Shown: one piece after another, positions 54,294 through 63,167 of the stretch
How positions within the stretch are numbered: the stretch's first letter is position 1
Layout: each line of letters starts with the position of its first letter
NCBI RefSeq assembly: GCF_029193885.1
Contig: NZ_JARFVB010000013.1
Span: forward strand, 1-64,000
DNA length: 64,000 nt
Source of the DNA: Flagellimonas yonaguniensis
Lineage (GTDB): Bacteria; Bacteroidota; Bacteroidia; Flavobacteriales; Flavobacteriaceae
Direction: 5' to 3'
Notes under the pieces: generated by a model
Told to the model about the DNA's origin: nothing
Seen by the model: the letters and a program-made list of their open reading frames with translations, nothing else
The model's database searches: none
Program-made: the position numbers and the translations under genes

Positions 54294-56274
54294 AAAACCG
54301 TTTCTTGTGCACTTGATCGCCTTCTATATCGTAGTAGTGCCAAGTGCCAACCTGTTCATCATTACGGAAGCGGCCACGGATTTTTCGAGTACCGTCGGGA
54401 TGGAATTCCTCATAACGACCGTGTTTTAGACCATCCTTGAGGTCTACTTCAAACCGTATGTTTCCATTGGCATATTTTTTACTGAAGGTTTTGGCATTCA
54501 AATCCGTTGGATAAATGGGGCTCAGGTTAAAAACTGCATCTGTGATTTCCAATGAAGTCGTATTTTGGCTTTTTGGAGTCGTTGTATTGATGCTTTTCGG
54601 AAGACCGGTCTCTTTCTTTACCTCTTCCACATCCTGATAATTGAGTACCAATCGACTTTCGAACAAATCATCTTCGGGGGTCAACTGTAATCCCACCTGA
54701 GGGAAACAAATGATGAAATCCTTGTTCTTGCTCATTTTTTGTTTGGTCGGGGCATCGGCCAAGGCATACATATTATCAAACAGCAAAGGCACATTGCTGT
54801 ACACGAACACGGTGGACTTGGAATCGAACTTTTCATCAAAATTTTTGAATTCCTCTGATGTAGCAAGGATATCCCCTTCCGATACTTTATCAATGATACC
54901 CTTTAGGGTATTGGGGCTGTCACTGAAAATCACAAAGTCATCAATCTGGGTAAAGTACGGTTTATCAAACTCATCGAACCTTCCGCCCAAAAGCATTTTA
55001 AAGAATCCTTTGATGGACAGAAAATTGATTTCATAGTCCTTATACTTTACCGCTTTGAATTTAACGGGTGTTTTTTTGCGAATTTGTTCCACAACAAAAT
55101 CCAGATTGATCTTGGCATCCTCGGCATCATTTGCTTTGAGGACGAGCGCGACATCATTTTTACCTTTGGTAATGTGGGATTGGATTTGAAGTACGGCAAT
55201 TTCATTGCCGATCCAACTCACAAAATTCTCCTTTACATCGATCTTGAGAAATTTTTCCACCTTGGCTATTCCTTCCTGATAACTCTCGAACTGCTCGGGA
55301 TCGTTCTGCTGTACCATCCCGAAATTCTTGTAGAACTCGACAAAGCTATCAAACCCATAACTGATATAGAGCGCGGTACTGTTGGGGGCCACTTCGGGAA
55401 TGGAACGTTCAGCCTTACCAGATTTCTGCAGTGCTTCCAAATAGTATTCATTTACGGCACTAATATTGGTGTATCCATTGGCCGTTAAGGTGCTGTTCTC
55501 GTCCAAATCGAAATAAAAACCTGAGAACAAAAAGTTTTCGCTCACGCGTTTTACCCAATCGGAAGGTCTATCGGAATACATTTTAATGTAATCATCAAAA
55601 TAATGGTACTGCACGTACATTCGAAAGAGGTCCTCATGCCCTACCCTTCGGTTGATCTCCAAAAAATTGAGATTGCGACCCAACACAGGTTCAAGGTATT
55701 GATCTATGGAAGCTTCGACCAAGGTATGGGTATAAGAGGCCACCAACTGGTTCTTGATGAAGGCCAAATACATCGTTTCCTTGCTCTCCCGATCGTGGAC
55801 TTCCAAAATCTCTTGCTCGTGATAGGTCCGTTTGCTCAGCACATACCCATCATCCAGTAATGTGTTCAAATAAGTTTTGAGCAGTTGCAGTTTGGCGATA
55901 CGCTTCAAATCCAGCACATAGAAAATCCCATAATCCTTAGGGGAAATCATATGGATGGATATGAACAAGGAGCGGTTGTCAAAAAACTCGAAGAGTTGAT
56001 GGTTGTCGTTGAAAACCGTGTCCACCTTTTGAATGTTCTCGGTAAGCTCTGAGAAATAGTCGTTCTTTTTGAGATGGTGCCACCCTTCGCTCTTACTGAT
56101 TTTTTCCCAACTTTGCACTGGCTGTTCCGATTCTATGATGAAAACCGCATCGTTCGGAATCAGGTAAATAGACTGCAGATTGGTTCTGGGAGAAAGTATA
56201 AAAATATAGGCCAAATAGCACAAGTACAGCACCATTAGGCCCAAAAAGCCGTAAAGAATCCTTTTTTTGGTCAT
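54292..56274 (-). CDS. Membrane-anchored DUF3352-like protein with MORN-type C-terminus, 660 aa
   Basis: The protein has one N-terminal membrane helix (ILYGFLGLMVLYLCYLAYIF) and a large extracytoplasmic region. Residues about 40-500 show pairs of segments as in DUF3352-like proteins of Bacteroidota (IPNDAVFIIESEQPVQSW, TALYISYGFDSFVEFY, DDFVIFSDSPNTLKGIIDKV), but I do not recognise a function. The last ~60 residues are MORN/YwqK-type repeats (YANGNIRFEVDLKDGLKHGR, YEEFHPDGTRKIRGRFRNDE, VGTWHYYD). The start lies 74 bases after the ACT-protein start region's end. Its stop is touched by repeat copy C. Role unknown. Confidence 0.65.
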   Translation of the reverse strand: MTKKRILYGFLGLMVLYLCYLAYIFILSPRTNLQSIYLIPNDAVFIIESEQPVQSWEKISKSEGWHHLKKNDYFSELTENIQKVDTVFNDNHQLFEFFDNRSLFISIHMISPKDYGIFYVLDLKRIAKLQLLKTYLNTLLDDGYVLSKRTYHEQEILEVHDRESKETMYLAFIKNQLVASYTHTLVEASIDQYLEPVLGRNLNFLEINRRVGHEDLFRMYVQYHYFDDYIKMYSDRPSDWVKRVSENFLFSGFYFDLDENSTLTANGYTNISAVNEYYLEALQKSGKAERSIPEVAPNSTALYISYGFDSFVEFYKNFGMVQQNDPEQFESYQEGIAKVEKFLKIDVKENFVSWIGNEIAVLQIQSHITKGKNDVALVLKANDAEDAKINLDFVVEQIRKKTPVKFKAVKYKDYEINFLSIKGFFKMLLGGRFDEFDKPYFTQIDDFVIFSDSPNTLKGIIDKVSEGDILATSEEFKNFDEKFDSKSTVFVYSNVPLLFDNMYALADAPTKQKMSKNKDFIICFPQVGLQLTPEDDLFESRLVLNYQDVEEVKKETGLPKSINTTTPKSQNTTSLEITDAVFNLSPIYPTDLNAKTFSKKYANGNIRFEVDLKDGLKHGRYEEFHPDGTRKIRGRFRNDEQVGTWHYYDIEGDQVHKKRF

Positions 56275-56347
56275 TTTTCCAAAAAGTGTCTTTTTCTACA
56301 ACGAAGAAGATTTTGTTTTAGTTTAGATCAATAAAAGGAAACTTATT

Positions 56348-57007
56348 TTAAAGTGATTTTAAGTCTTTGATTGTTTTGAAAGCCACATCGACTTGCTCAT
56401 CGTTTACCAAAATGGTAAACTCGTTGGTGGTGGAGATGACCTCGTAAAGCACAATGCCCTCCCAAGCCAATCGCTGAAAGATGAAATAGTAGATTCCGGG
56501 TACCGAAACGTTCTCCGCAGGCAACTTTACCGTGATGGATGAAAGTCCTTCCGCCTTTTGGGTACAACGCTCCATTTTAAAGTACTTCTCCACTACCCCG
56601 TCCATCACATTGCTGATCACAATATTGATTTCGTTCACCCCACGAGAAGAAGTGTAGAACACATCCTGATTGGCATTCACTTCCTCCAGAAGTCTGGCCT
56701 GCTGCCCCAATATGGTATCCGAAGCCAAAAAGGTATAATCCGTCAGGTTGGAACGCACGGTGATCTCGCCGATGTTTTTGAGCACTTTTACAATCTTATG
56801 GGTCGCCCTGAACTCCAGATCATCTGAAAGACGCTTGAGCGCCATCACAATGGCACCATCCTTTACATCCTTACCCAATTCCTCGGCGATTTCTGGTTTT
56901 ATCTGTCTAGACAAAGAAGTTAAATTTATAATCCCTTGTGCCAGAGCTGTTTGTAAAAATGGCTTTTTCTTGATGTAGTGCTCAACTACTGCAGATATTG
57001 TTTTCAT
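56348..57007 (-). CDS. ACT-domain regulatory protein, 219 aa
   Basis: The C-terminal ~75 residues have an ACT-domain pattern as in aspartokinase regulatory regions: SSITVKLPAENVSVPGIYYF, IFQRLAWEGIVLYEVISTTN, EFTILVNDEQVDVAFKTIKD. A first ACT-like unit may cover FTSSRGVNEINIVISN. The N-terminal ~100 residues (ISAVVEHYIKKKPFLQTALA, KPEIAEELGKDVKDGAIVMA, LSDDLEFRATHKIVKVLKN) look like a helical DNA-binding or winged domain; this is a guess. No aspartokinase catalytic motif is present. Amino-acid-dependent regulation is inference from the ACT domain. Confidence 0.7.
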   Translation of the reverse strand: MKTISAVVEHYIKKKPFLQTALAQGIINLTSLSRQIKPEIAEELGKDVKDGAIVMALKRLSDDLEFRATHKIVKVLKNIGEITVRSNLTDYTFLASDTILGQQARLLEEVNANQDVFYTSSRGVNEINIVISNVMDGVVEKYFKMERCTQKAEGLSSITVKLPAENVSVPGIYYFIFQRLAWEGIVLYEVISTTNEFTILVNDEQVDVAFKTIKDLKSL

Positions 57008-57061
57008 TCTTCCAGTTGGTTTTGAACAAAAATAACATATTGTTATAAAACAAACAAATGG

Positions 57062-57421
57062 TTAAAAATGATAGAATGCGTTTTCAAAGTGTTCAATGTC
57101 AAATTTATCTGCATTTTTCACTACAGTGATCACATCAAACCTAACCTCCAAATCCCTATCCAACTCTTCCACGTAATGGTTCGCTGCCATGGTTAAAAGT
57201 TTCACTTTTTTGGGTGTGATCACACGGGACATATCTTCCAGAAAGCCTATATTCCTTGACTTTACCTCAACGATGACCAAGAAGCCATCCTTCTCGGCAA
57301 TAATATCCACTTCGGCATTGAGGTACCGATAGTTAAGTGCTCTGATCCCGTAACCGGAAGCCTTCAAAAAGTCGACTGCTTTTTGCTCTCCCAATTTTCC
57401 AAATGTATTGTGCTTGGCCAT
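57062..57421 (-). CDS. yraN: YraN/UPF0102 family protein
   Basis: The 119-residue protein has the PD-(D/E)XK-like fold signature of UPF0102: LGEQKAVDFLKASGYGIRAL, NYRYLNAEVDIIAEKDGFLV and IVEVKSRN. Asp and the E-x-K pair are in place for a nuclease, but activity is not proven for the family. It lies 54 bases upstream (on the minus strand) of the ACT-domain gene and could share its transcript. The ATG at 57421 is clear. Confidence 0.9.
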   Translation of the reverse strand: MAKHNTFGKLGEQKAVDFLKASGYGIRALNYRYLNAEVDIIAEKDGFLVIVEVKSRNIGFLEDMSRVITPKKVKLLTMAANHYVEELDRDLEVRFDVITVVKNADKFDIEHFENAFYHF

Positions 57422-57591
57422 ACAATTTGTAAAAATCTAAAAAAAATATGCATTTCATCGAAAAATTTGGTTGTTCATGGACTTTAGAACGTTAAGATTG
57501 TAATTTGTTGGCTCAATTGAACCACATCCAACACTAGCATAAGCATATAGTTACCCCAAAACTATGTACCATATTAACGCCAGACACTGCT

Positions 57592-59088
57592 ATGGAGTAC
57601 TTTATCAATTGTAATTCCTCAACCTTGGCGCCGTACACTACTCCATTGGACGAGGTACGTGCGGCCCACTTGTACCGAAGGCTTGGTTTTAGTGCCTCAG
57701 TACAAACCATAAATGCTGCAGTTGGTCAAACTGCAGATAACTTAGTTGACAACCTAATAAATCAAGCGCTTGCTGCCCCAACTATTCCAGCCCCTGAATG
57801 GGCGGATTGGAACGATGCCGACTATCCTGCAGATGATGATCTGGCCAGACAACTACGCATGGCACATATAGAGGATTTTACAGCCACCTATGGAAACGCC
57901 ATTGTTGACAATGAGTTGCTGGACCGGATGAGCTTTTTCTGGAGCAACCATTTTGTGACCCAATTGGACACCTACAACTGTCCCGGCTTTCTGTATTATT
58001 ACATCAATTGCTTGCAACGTAATGCCCTGGGCAATTTTAAAACCTTTACCAGTGAAATAGGTCTTACCAGTGCAATGCTCTACTATTTGGACGGTGTTCG
58101 CAACCGTGGGGACAATCCAAACGAGAACTATGCTCGTGAACTTTATGAGCTCTTTACCTTGGGTGAAGGAAACAACTATACCGAAGAAGACATTATTGAA
58201 ACCTCGAAAGCGATTTCAGGGTACACAGAAAGAGGAGAAGAAGGGTGTACCCATGTAACCTTTGACCCGACAGAATTCAATACCGAGAACAAAACCATAT
58301 TCGGTCAGACTGGAAATTGGGGGTATGATGATGTGATTGACATCCTTTTCAGTGAAAGATCCGACGAAATAGGATGGTTCATCTGCAAAAAATTATACGA
58401 GTTCTTCGTCCATCCCGATTCCACCAGTGAAGATGGGGGAATAGCTCCTCAAATCATTGATGCCATGGCCCAGACTTTTATCAGCAATGGGTTCGAGATA
58501 GCTCCAGTACTCCGTCAACTGTTTAAAAGTCAGCACTTTTTTGATGAAACCGCGATTGGGGTCATTATTAAAAGTCCAGCCGACCTTTATTTCAATCTAT
58601 TGAAAGAAACTGGTTTTACCTATGATGATGGAACGATTTTGAACATGATCGATTCCTGTGCCCTGATAGGTCAGGAATTTTTTCAACCGCCCGAAGTGGA
58701 AGGATGGCAACGAAACCGAACATGGATCAACACCAACTTTATCATTGGTCGATGGTTGACCGTAGAATTCTACTTGCAGCGGTTTTATGAGGACAACCCC
58801 GAACAATTCAGGGATTTAGGTCTGGAACTTTCTGGCAATGCTGGACTTACAAGCAACAACCCTGACGAAGTGGCCAGACCCATCATCGAAAAATTTGTAC
58901 CCAAGGGTTTGCTGACCGATGCCGACTACGAAAGAGCATACCTCGCTTTCAGGAGCGATGTTGACGTTAATTATTATGAAGGGGGCAATACACCTTCATG
59001 GACTTTACTTGGATGGGAGACTGGACCATCACAAGTGTATCTTCTATTGCGCCATTTGTCCCGCGAACCCGAATTTCAACTCAAATAA
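57592..59088 (+). CDS. DUF1800 family protein
   Basis: The 498-residue protein matches DUF1800: AAHLYRRLGFSASVQTINAA near the start, MSFFWSNHFVTQLDTYNCPG, NENYARELYELFTLGEGNNY, EDIIETSKAISGYTERGEEG and IKSPADLYFNLLKETGFTYD, PEVEGWQRNRTWIN. DUF1800 genes nearly always sit before DUF1501 genes, as here (10 bases apart). No function is established; co-occurrence suggests one exported complex or pathway. I see no classical signal peptide. The ATG at 57592 gives a full N-terminus. Confidence 0.93.
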   Translation: MEYFINCNSSTLAPYTTPLDEVRAAHLYRRLGFSASVQTINAAVGQTADNLVDNLINQALAAPTIPAPEWADWNDADYPADDDLARQLRMAHIEDFTATYGNAIVDNELLDRMSFFWSNHFVTQLDTYNCPGFLYYYINCLQRNALGNFKTFTSEIGLTSAMLYYLDGVRNRGDNPNENYARELYELFTLGEGNNYTEEDIIETSKAISGYTERGEEGCTHVTFDPTEFNTENKTIFGQTGNWGYDDVIDILFSERSDEIGWFICKKLYEFFVHPDSTSEDGGIAPQIIDAMAQTFISNGFEIAPVLRQLFKSQHFFDETAIGVIIKSPADLYFNLLKETGFTYDDGTILNMIDSCALIGQEFFQPPEVEGWQRNRTWINTNFIIGRWLTVEFYLQRFYEDNPEQFRDLGLELSGNAGLTSNNPDEVARPIIEKFVPKGLLTDADYERAYLAFRSDVDVNYYEGGNTPSWTLLGWETGPSQVYLLLRHLSREPEFQLK

Positions 59089-59098
59089 CCCCATCATC

Positions 59099-60817
59099 AT
59101 GTGCGATAATCACCATACCCACGATAAATCCCCTCACAAAGGCCTAGAACACGATGGCCACGATTTGGAACACAAAAAATGGAGTCGACGCTCCTTTGTC
59201 CAAGCTTTGGGCATTGCAGGATCTGGTTCCATGTTTTTGGGAAGCCACATGATTTCGGCTTCCTCTCCATCACCGCTAACAGCCGCAGTGGCTGCTGCCG
59301 AAACCGACAATATTTTAATCCTGATTCGATTATCGGGAGGAAACGATGGCCTCAGCACTGTGATCCCCATTCAACAATATGATACGTATGCCAATGCAAG
59401 GCCCAACATCTATATCCCGGAAAGTAAGGTCCTAAAGCTTACCGATGATTTTGGGGTGCCCACCTACATGAGTGCCCTGGAACCGCTTTGGGGAGACGGA
59501 CAGTTCAAAGCCGTGCACGGCGTAGGTTACGAAAACCAGAGTCTGTCTCATTTCACAGGTTCCGATATTTTTGCCAATACAGATTTGACCACAACTGGAT
59601 TCTCTGGAGAGAACACTGGTTGGATGGGAAGACATTTTGAAGAACTTTACCCCGATTACCTCATACATCCACCTGCAGCACCTGCAGCCATTCAAATCGG
59701 GAACTTGGCCAATATGATCTTTCAAGGAGAAGAAACCAATTATGCCTTTGTGACCAATAATGTGGACCAATTGGAGCAAATTGCTGAAACTGGTGCCTTT
59801 TACGATATCGAAAATGCTCCGTTCGATGATTGTATGTATGGTGATCAATTGCGATTTTTACGTGGAGTGGCCAATACCACTTACGAATATGCAGGCATCA
59901 TTCACGATGCCTATATGGCAGGACAGAATCAAGTGGAATATCAAGACAATGGCTTTGCCAGACAATTGGCACTCTTGGCCCGTTTGATCAAAGGAAACTT
60001 GGGAACAAAAGTCTATATGATCTCTTTGGGAGGATTCGATACTCACGGTAATCAACCTATTGTACACGAACGTTTGATGTCCAATCTATCTGTCGCCATC
60101 AATAACTTTTACGAAGACCTCACTTTTACCGAACAGGATGACAAAGTGTTGAGCATGACCTTCTCCGAATTTGGTCGGAGAATCTTTGAAAATGGTTCCA
60201 ACGGCACCGACCACGGCAAGGCCGCCCCTACCCTGTTCTTTGGATCAGGATTGAGCGGAAGTGCATTTGTGGGCGACCACCCTTCCTTGGACGAACCCAA
60301 CAACCGAGGAAACTTGGAATACACCATGGACTTCAGAAACCTTTATGGAACCGTATTGGCCGAATGGCTTTGCGTTCCAAGGGAATCCGTGGAACAGCAT
60401 TTATTGGGCCACCCGTATCAAGCCATCGATTTGGGCTTTAACTGTAGTGGGGAAACATTTGATGAAATCGCATCGGACAACACCCCTCCAACCCTACCGG
60501 AAACACCACCAAGTGAAGACCCCAATAATCCAAACATTGATATTTTGGATGGAATAGAACATGCGGCAGTTTACCCTGTTGAATCACCAAGAAATCCACA
60601 TATCCATTTGGAAATGCCCGTAGCCGCCCATGTGGATATTGAACTCTTCAATATTTTGGGACAACGCGTGGGAACCCTGTTCAACGAAATGATGTTGGAA
60701 GGCGAGGTTGACATCAACATACGCGAGCGCATGCGTGATAGCTTATCCACTGGAAAATATATCTATCGCATCTCCGTGGGAGACAAAAAGATGAGCAAAT
60801 CAATAATGCTGACCTAA
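59099..60817 (+). CDS. DUF1501 family protein with Tat-type signal and T9SS type A sorting domain
   Basis: The 572-residue protein has a His-rich N-terminus and then a twin-arginine signal (SRRSFVQALGIAGSGSMFLG, residues about 30-50). The DUF1501 domain follows (LILIRLSGGNDGLSTVIP, VHGVGYENQSLSHFTGSDIF, YMISLGGFDTHGNQPIVHER, MTFSEFGRRIFENGSNGTDH). A T9SS type A domain ends the protein (VYPVESPRNPHIHLEMPVAA, IELFNILGQRVGTLFN, LSTGKYIYRISVGDKK). The family resembles sulfatase/phosphatase-like metalloenzymes. It is probably folded in the cytosol, passed by Tat and then secreted by T9SS. The ATG at 59099 starts 10 bases after the DUF1800 stop. Confidence 0.9.
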   Translation: MCDNHHTHDKSPHKGLEHDGHDLEHKKWSRRSFVQALGIAGSGSMFLGSHMISASSPSPLTAAVAAAETDNILILIRLSGGNDGLSTVIPIQQYDTYANARPNIYIPESKVLKLTDDFGVPTYMSALEPLWGDGQFKAVHGVGYENQSLSHFTGSDIFANTDLTTTGFSGENTGWMGRHFEELYPDYLIHPPAAPAAIQIGNLANMIFQGEETNYAFVTNNVDQLEQIAETGAFYDIENAPFDDCMYGDQLRFLRGVANTTYEYAGIIHDAYMAGQNQVEYQDNGFARQLALLARLIKGNLGTKVYMISLGGFDTHGNQPIVHERLMSNLSVAINNFYEDLTFTEQDDKVLSMTFSEFGRRIFENGSNGTDHGKAAPTLFFGSGLSGSAFVGDHPSLDEPNNRGNLEYTMDFRNLYGTVLAEWLCVPRESVEQHLLGHPYQAIDLGFNCSGETFDEIASDNTPPTLPETPPSEDPNNPNIDILDGIEHAAVYPVESPRNPHIHLEMPVAAHVDIELFNILGQRVGTLFNEMMLEGEVDINIRERMRDSLSTGKYIYRISVGDKKMSKSIMLT

Positions 60818-60850
60818 AGAAAATAGTACACTTTTTAATTCATTTTTCGG

Positions 60851-60909
60851 AACCCTTCGACAATGTACCCCTTACCCCAAATCGGGTCGCATTTTCGAGG
60901 GTTTCGTTT
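60851..60909 (+). terminator. Terminator after the DUF1501 gene
   Basis: AACCCTTCGA (60851-60860) pairs with TCGAGGGTT (60895-60903), with one bulged base, and TCGTTTTTT follows. The loop is long (34 bases), so it is a moderate candidate. Confidence 0.5.
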
Positions 60910-60934
60910 TTTATGTGTATCCCGTTAAAATCAG

Positions 60935-60942
60935 TATTTTTG
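60935..60942 (+). promoter_or_regulatory. -7 promoter element for metG
   Basis: TATTTTTG matches TAnnTTTG exactly, 18 bases before the metG ATG. A clear -33 TTG is missing. Confidence 0.5.
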
Positions 60943-60960
60943 GGGCCTAATTAGATTTAA

Positions 60961-63060
60961 ATGGCTCAAAATACATCCCCTTCCCGATATACCATTACCG
61001 CAGCACTGCCCTATACCAACGGCCCTATCCACATTGGGCACTTGGCTGGCGTATACGTCCCTGCGGACATATACTCTCGATATTTACGCCTAAAGGGCAA
61101 CGATGTGGCCTTTGTCTGCGGTAGCGATGAGCACGGTGTGGCCATCTCCATGAAGGCCAAGAAAGAAGGTGTTACACCAAAAGAAATTATAGACAAATAC
61201 CACAGTATCATCAAAAAGTCATTTGTTGATTTTGGTGTTTCTTTTGACAATTACTCTAGAACTTCAGCGAAGGTTCACCATGACACTGCTTCGGAGTTTT
61301 TCAAAAAAATGTATGCGCAAGGGGATTTTATCGAGGAAGAAACCGAACAATTGTACGATGATGAGGCCAAACAGTTTTTGGCGGACCGATTCGTTATCGG
61401 AACATGCCCCAAATGTGGTCACGAAGAAGCCTATGGCGACCAATGTGAGAATTGTGGATCATCATTGAATGCTACTGATCTCATTAATCCAAAATCCACC
61501 ATAACAGGGACCGTCCCCTCTTTAAAAAAGACCAAACACTGGTTCTTGCCATTAGATCGTTACGAGGGGTTCTTGAAAAAATGGATTCTCGAAGAACACA
61601 AATCCGACTGGAAACCCAATGTGTACGGACAATGTAAATCGTGGATAGATGAGGGATTAAAACCTCGCGCCGTGACCCGCGATTTGGATTGGGGCATTCC
61701 TGTTCCCGTTGAAGGTGGCGAAGGAAAAGTACTTTATGTTTGGTTCGATGCGCCCATTGGCTACATATCCTCCACCAAGGAGTGGGCCGAACAAAAAGGC
61801 AAGGAGTGGGAACCCTATTGGAAGGACAAGGATACCAAATTGGTACACTTTATAGGTAAGGACAACATTGTATTTCACTGTATCATTTTCCCAAGCATGC
61901 TAAAAGCCCATGGAGACTTTATACTACCGGAAAATGTTCCTGCCAACGAATTCCTTAATTTGGAAGGCAATAAACTGTCCACTTCCAAAAACTGGGCGGT
62001 ATGGTTGCACGAATACTTGGAAGAATTCCCGGATATGCAGGATGTTCTCCGCTATGCCTTGACTGCCAATGCGCCAGAAACCAAGGACAACGATTTTACC
62101 TGGAAGGATTTTCAAGCAAGGAACAACAACGAACTAGTCGCCATTTTCGGGAACTTTGTGAACCGTGTAGCTGTTTTAACGCATAAATACTATGGTGGAG
62201 AGATCCCAGCACCCGCCGAACTAACCACTGTTGACAAAGAAGCCTTGGAAGCCTTGAAGGAATTTCCAGATACCCTTTCCAAATCGTTGGAGCGGTACCG
62301 TTTCCGCGAAGCGAGTCAACAATTGATGAATTTGGCGCGATTGGGGAACAAATACTTGGCAGACCAAGAGCCGTGGAAACTTATTAAAACAGATGAAGAG
62401 CGCGTAAAGACCATTATGTACGTAGCGCTTCAGATTGCGACGGGATTGGCGATTTTAAGTGAGCCCTTTTTACCGTTTACTTCGGAGAAGTTGAAAAAGA
62501 TTCTTCGCGTTGCTCAGAATGACAAAGACGGTGTCAGGTCGAGCGCAGTCGAGACCAATTGGGATGGAGTTGCCAATGCCGAAGCTTTGCTTCCAGCAGG
62601 ACACACCATAAACAAAAGCGAATTGCTCTTCAGGAAAATTGAGGACAAAGAGATTCAACAACAACTGGATAAATTGGAAGCCACCAAAAAAGCAAATGCC
62701 CAAATGGACAAAGAAGTTGCTCCTTTGAAAGAAACCATAACTTTTGATGATTTTGCCAAACTCGACCTTCGTGTTGGAACCATCATCGAAGCCGAAAAAA
62801 TGCCCAAGGCCAATAAGCTTTTGATTTTGAAAGTGGATACAGGTCTAGATACGAGAACCATTGTATCCGGTATTGCCAATAGCTTTAAACCAGAAGATAT
62901 TGTGGGCAAAAAAGTAACCGTTGTTGCCAATTTGGCCCCGAGAAAACTACGTGGTGTGGAAAGCCAGGGCATGATCTTAATGACGGAGGACAAAGACGGT
63001 AAACTCGTTTTTGTCAACCCGGATGAGGAAAACGTTGGCAACGGGGAAACCATAAATTAA
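60961..63060 (+). CDS. metG: Methionine--tRNA ligase
   Basis: The 699-residue class I synthetase charges tRNA-Met. HIGH is intact (His24-Ile25-Gly26-His27 in [10 protein letters not shown]), and the zinc knuckle has Cys149, 152, 162 and 165. The KMSKS loop reads KLSTS at residues 338-342. The anticodon domain spans about 390-560, and the C-terminal EMAP-type tRNA-binding domain about 590-699 ([35 protein letters not shown]). Residues 514-532 derive from repeat copy D and interrupt the end of the anticodon domain, just before [15 protein letters not shown]. The frame stays open. Confidence 0.96.
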   Translation: MAQNTSPSRYTITAALPYTNGPIHIGHLAGVYVPADIYSRYLRLKGNDVAFVCGSDEHGVAISMKAKKEGVTPKEIIDKYHSIIKKSFVDFGVSFDNYSRTSAKVHHDTASEFFKKMYAQGDFIEEETEQLYDDEAKQFLADRFVIGTCPKCGHEEAYGDQCENCGSSLNATDLINPKSTITGTVPSLKKTKHWFLPLDRYEGFLKKWILEEHKSDWKPNVYGQCKSWIDEGLKPRAVTRDLDWGIPVPVEGGEGKVLYVWFDAPIGYISSTKEWAEQKGKEWEPYWKDKDTKLVHFIGKDNIVFHCIIFPSMLKAHGDFILPENVPANEFLNLEGNKLSTSKNWAVWLHEYLEEFPDMQDVLRYALTANAPETKDNDFTWKDFQARNNNELVAIFGNFVNRVAVLTHKYYGGEIPAPAELTTVDKEALEALKEFPDTLSKSLERYRFREASQQLMNLARLGNKYLADQEPWKLIKTDEERVKTIMYVALQIATGLAILSEPFLPFTSEKLKKILRVAQNDKDGVRSSAVETNWDGVANAEALLPAGHTINKSELLFRKIEDKEIQQQLDKLEATKKANAQMDKEVAPLKETITFDDFAKLDLRVGTIIEAEKMPKANKLLILKVDTGLDTRTIVSGIANSFKPEDIVGKKVTVVANLAPRKLRGVESQGMILMTEDKDGKLVFVNPDEENVGNGETIN
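62500..62556 (+). repeat. Inverted-repeat element copy D, in frame inside metG
   Basis: ATTCTTCGCGTTGCTCAGAA then TGACA is followed by 7 bases and TGTCAGGTCGAGCGCAGTCG then AGACC. The arms have the GACA ends inward, as in copy C. The 57-base element equals 19 codons (residues 514-532) and leaves the metG frame intact. Confidence 0.85.
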
Positions 63061-63077
63061 TTTATATCCAAAGAAAT

Positions 63078-63152
63078 TGTCAGGTCGAGCGCAGTCGAGA
63101 CCCACATTAAAAACTTGGACGGAAAGACTTCTCGACTGCGCTCGAAGTGACA
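63078..63152 (+). repeat. Inverted-repeat element copy E (between metG and tex)
   Basis: Left arm TGTCAGGTCGAGCGCAGTCG then AGACC; right arm CTTCTCGACTGCGCTCGAAG then TGACA. The right arm read backward is TGTCACTTCGAGCGCAGTCG, almost the same as the left. It lies between the metG stop and the tex start and fills most of that gap. Confidence 0.85.
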
Positions 63153-63167
63153 AATACTAAAAACATC

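Noticed and set aside
51705..63152. CRISPR array or phage attachment site from the repeated arms
   Set aside because: Spacing is irregular, arms are inverted rather than direct, no cas or integrase genes are present, and copies lie inside genes.
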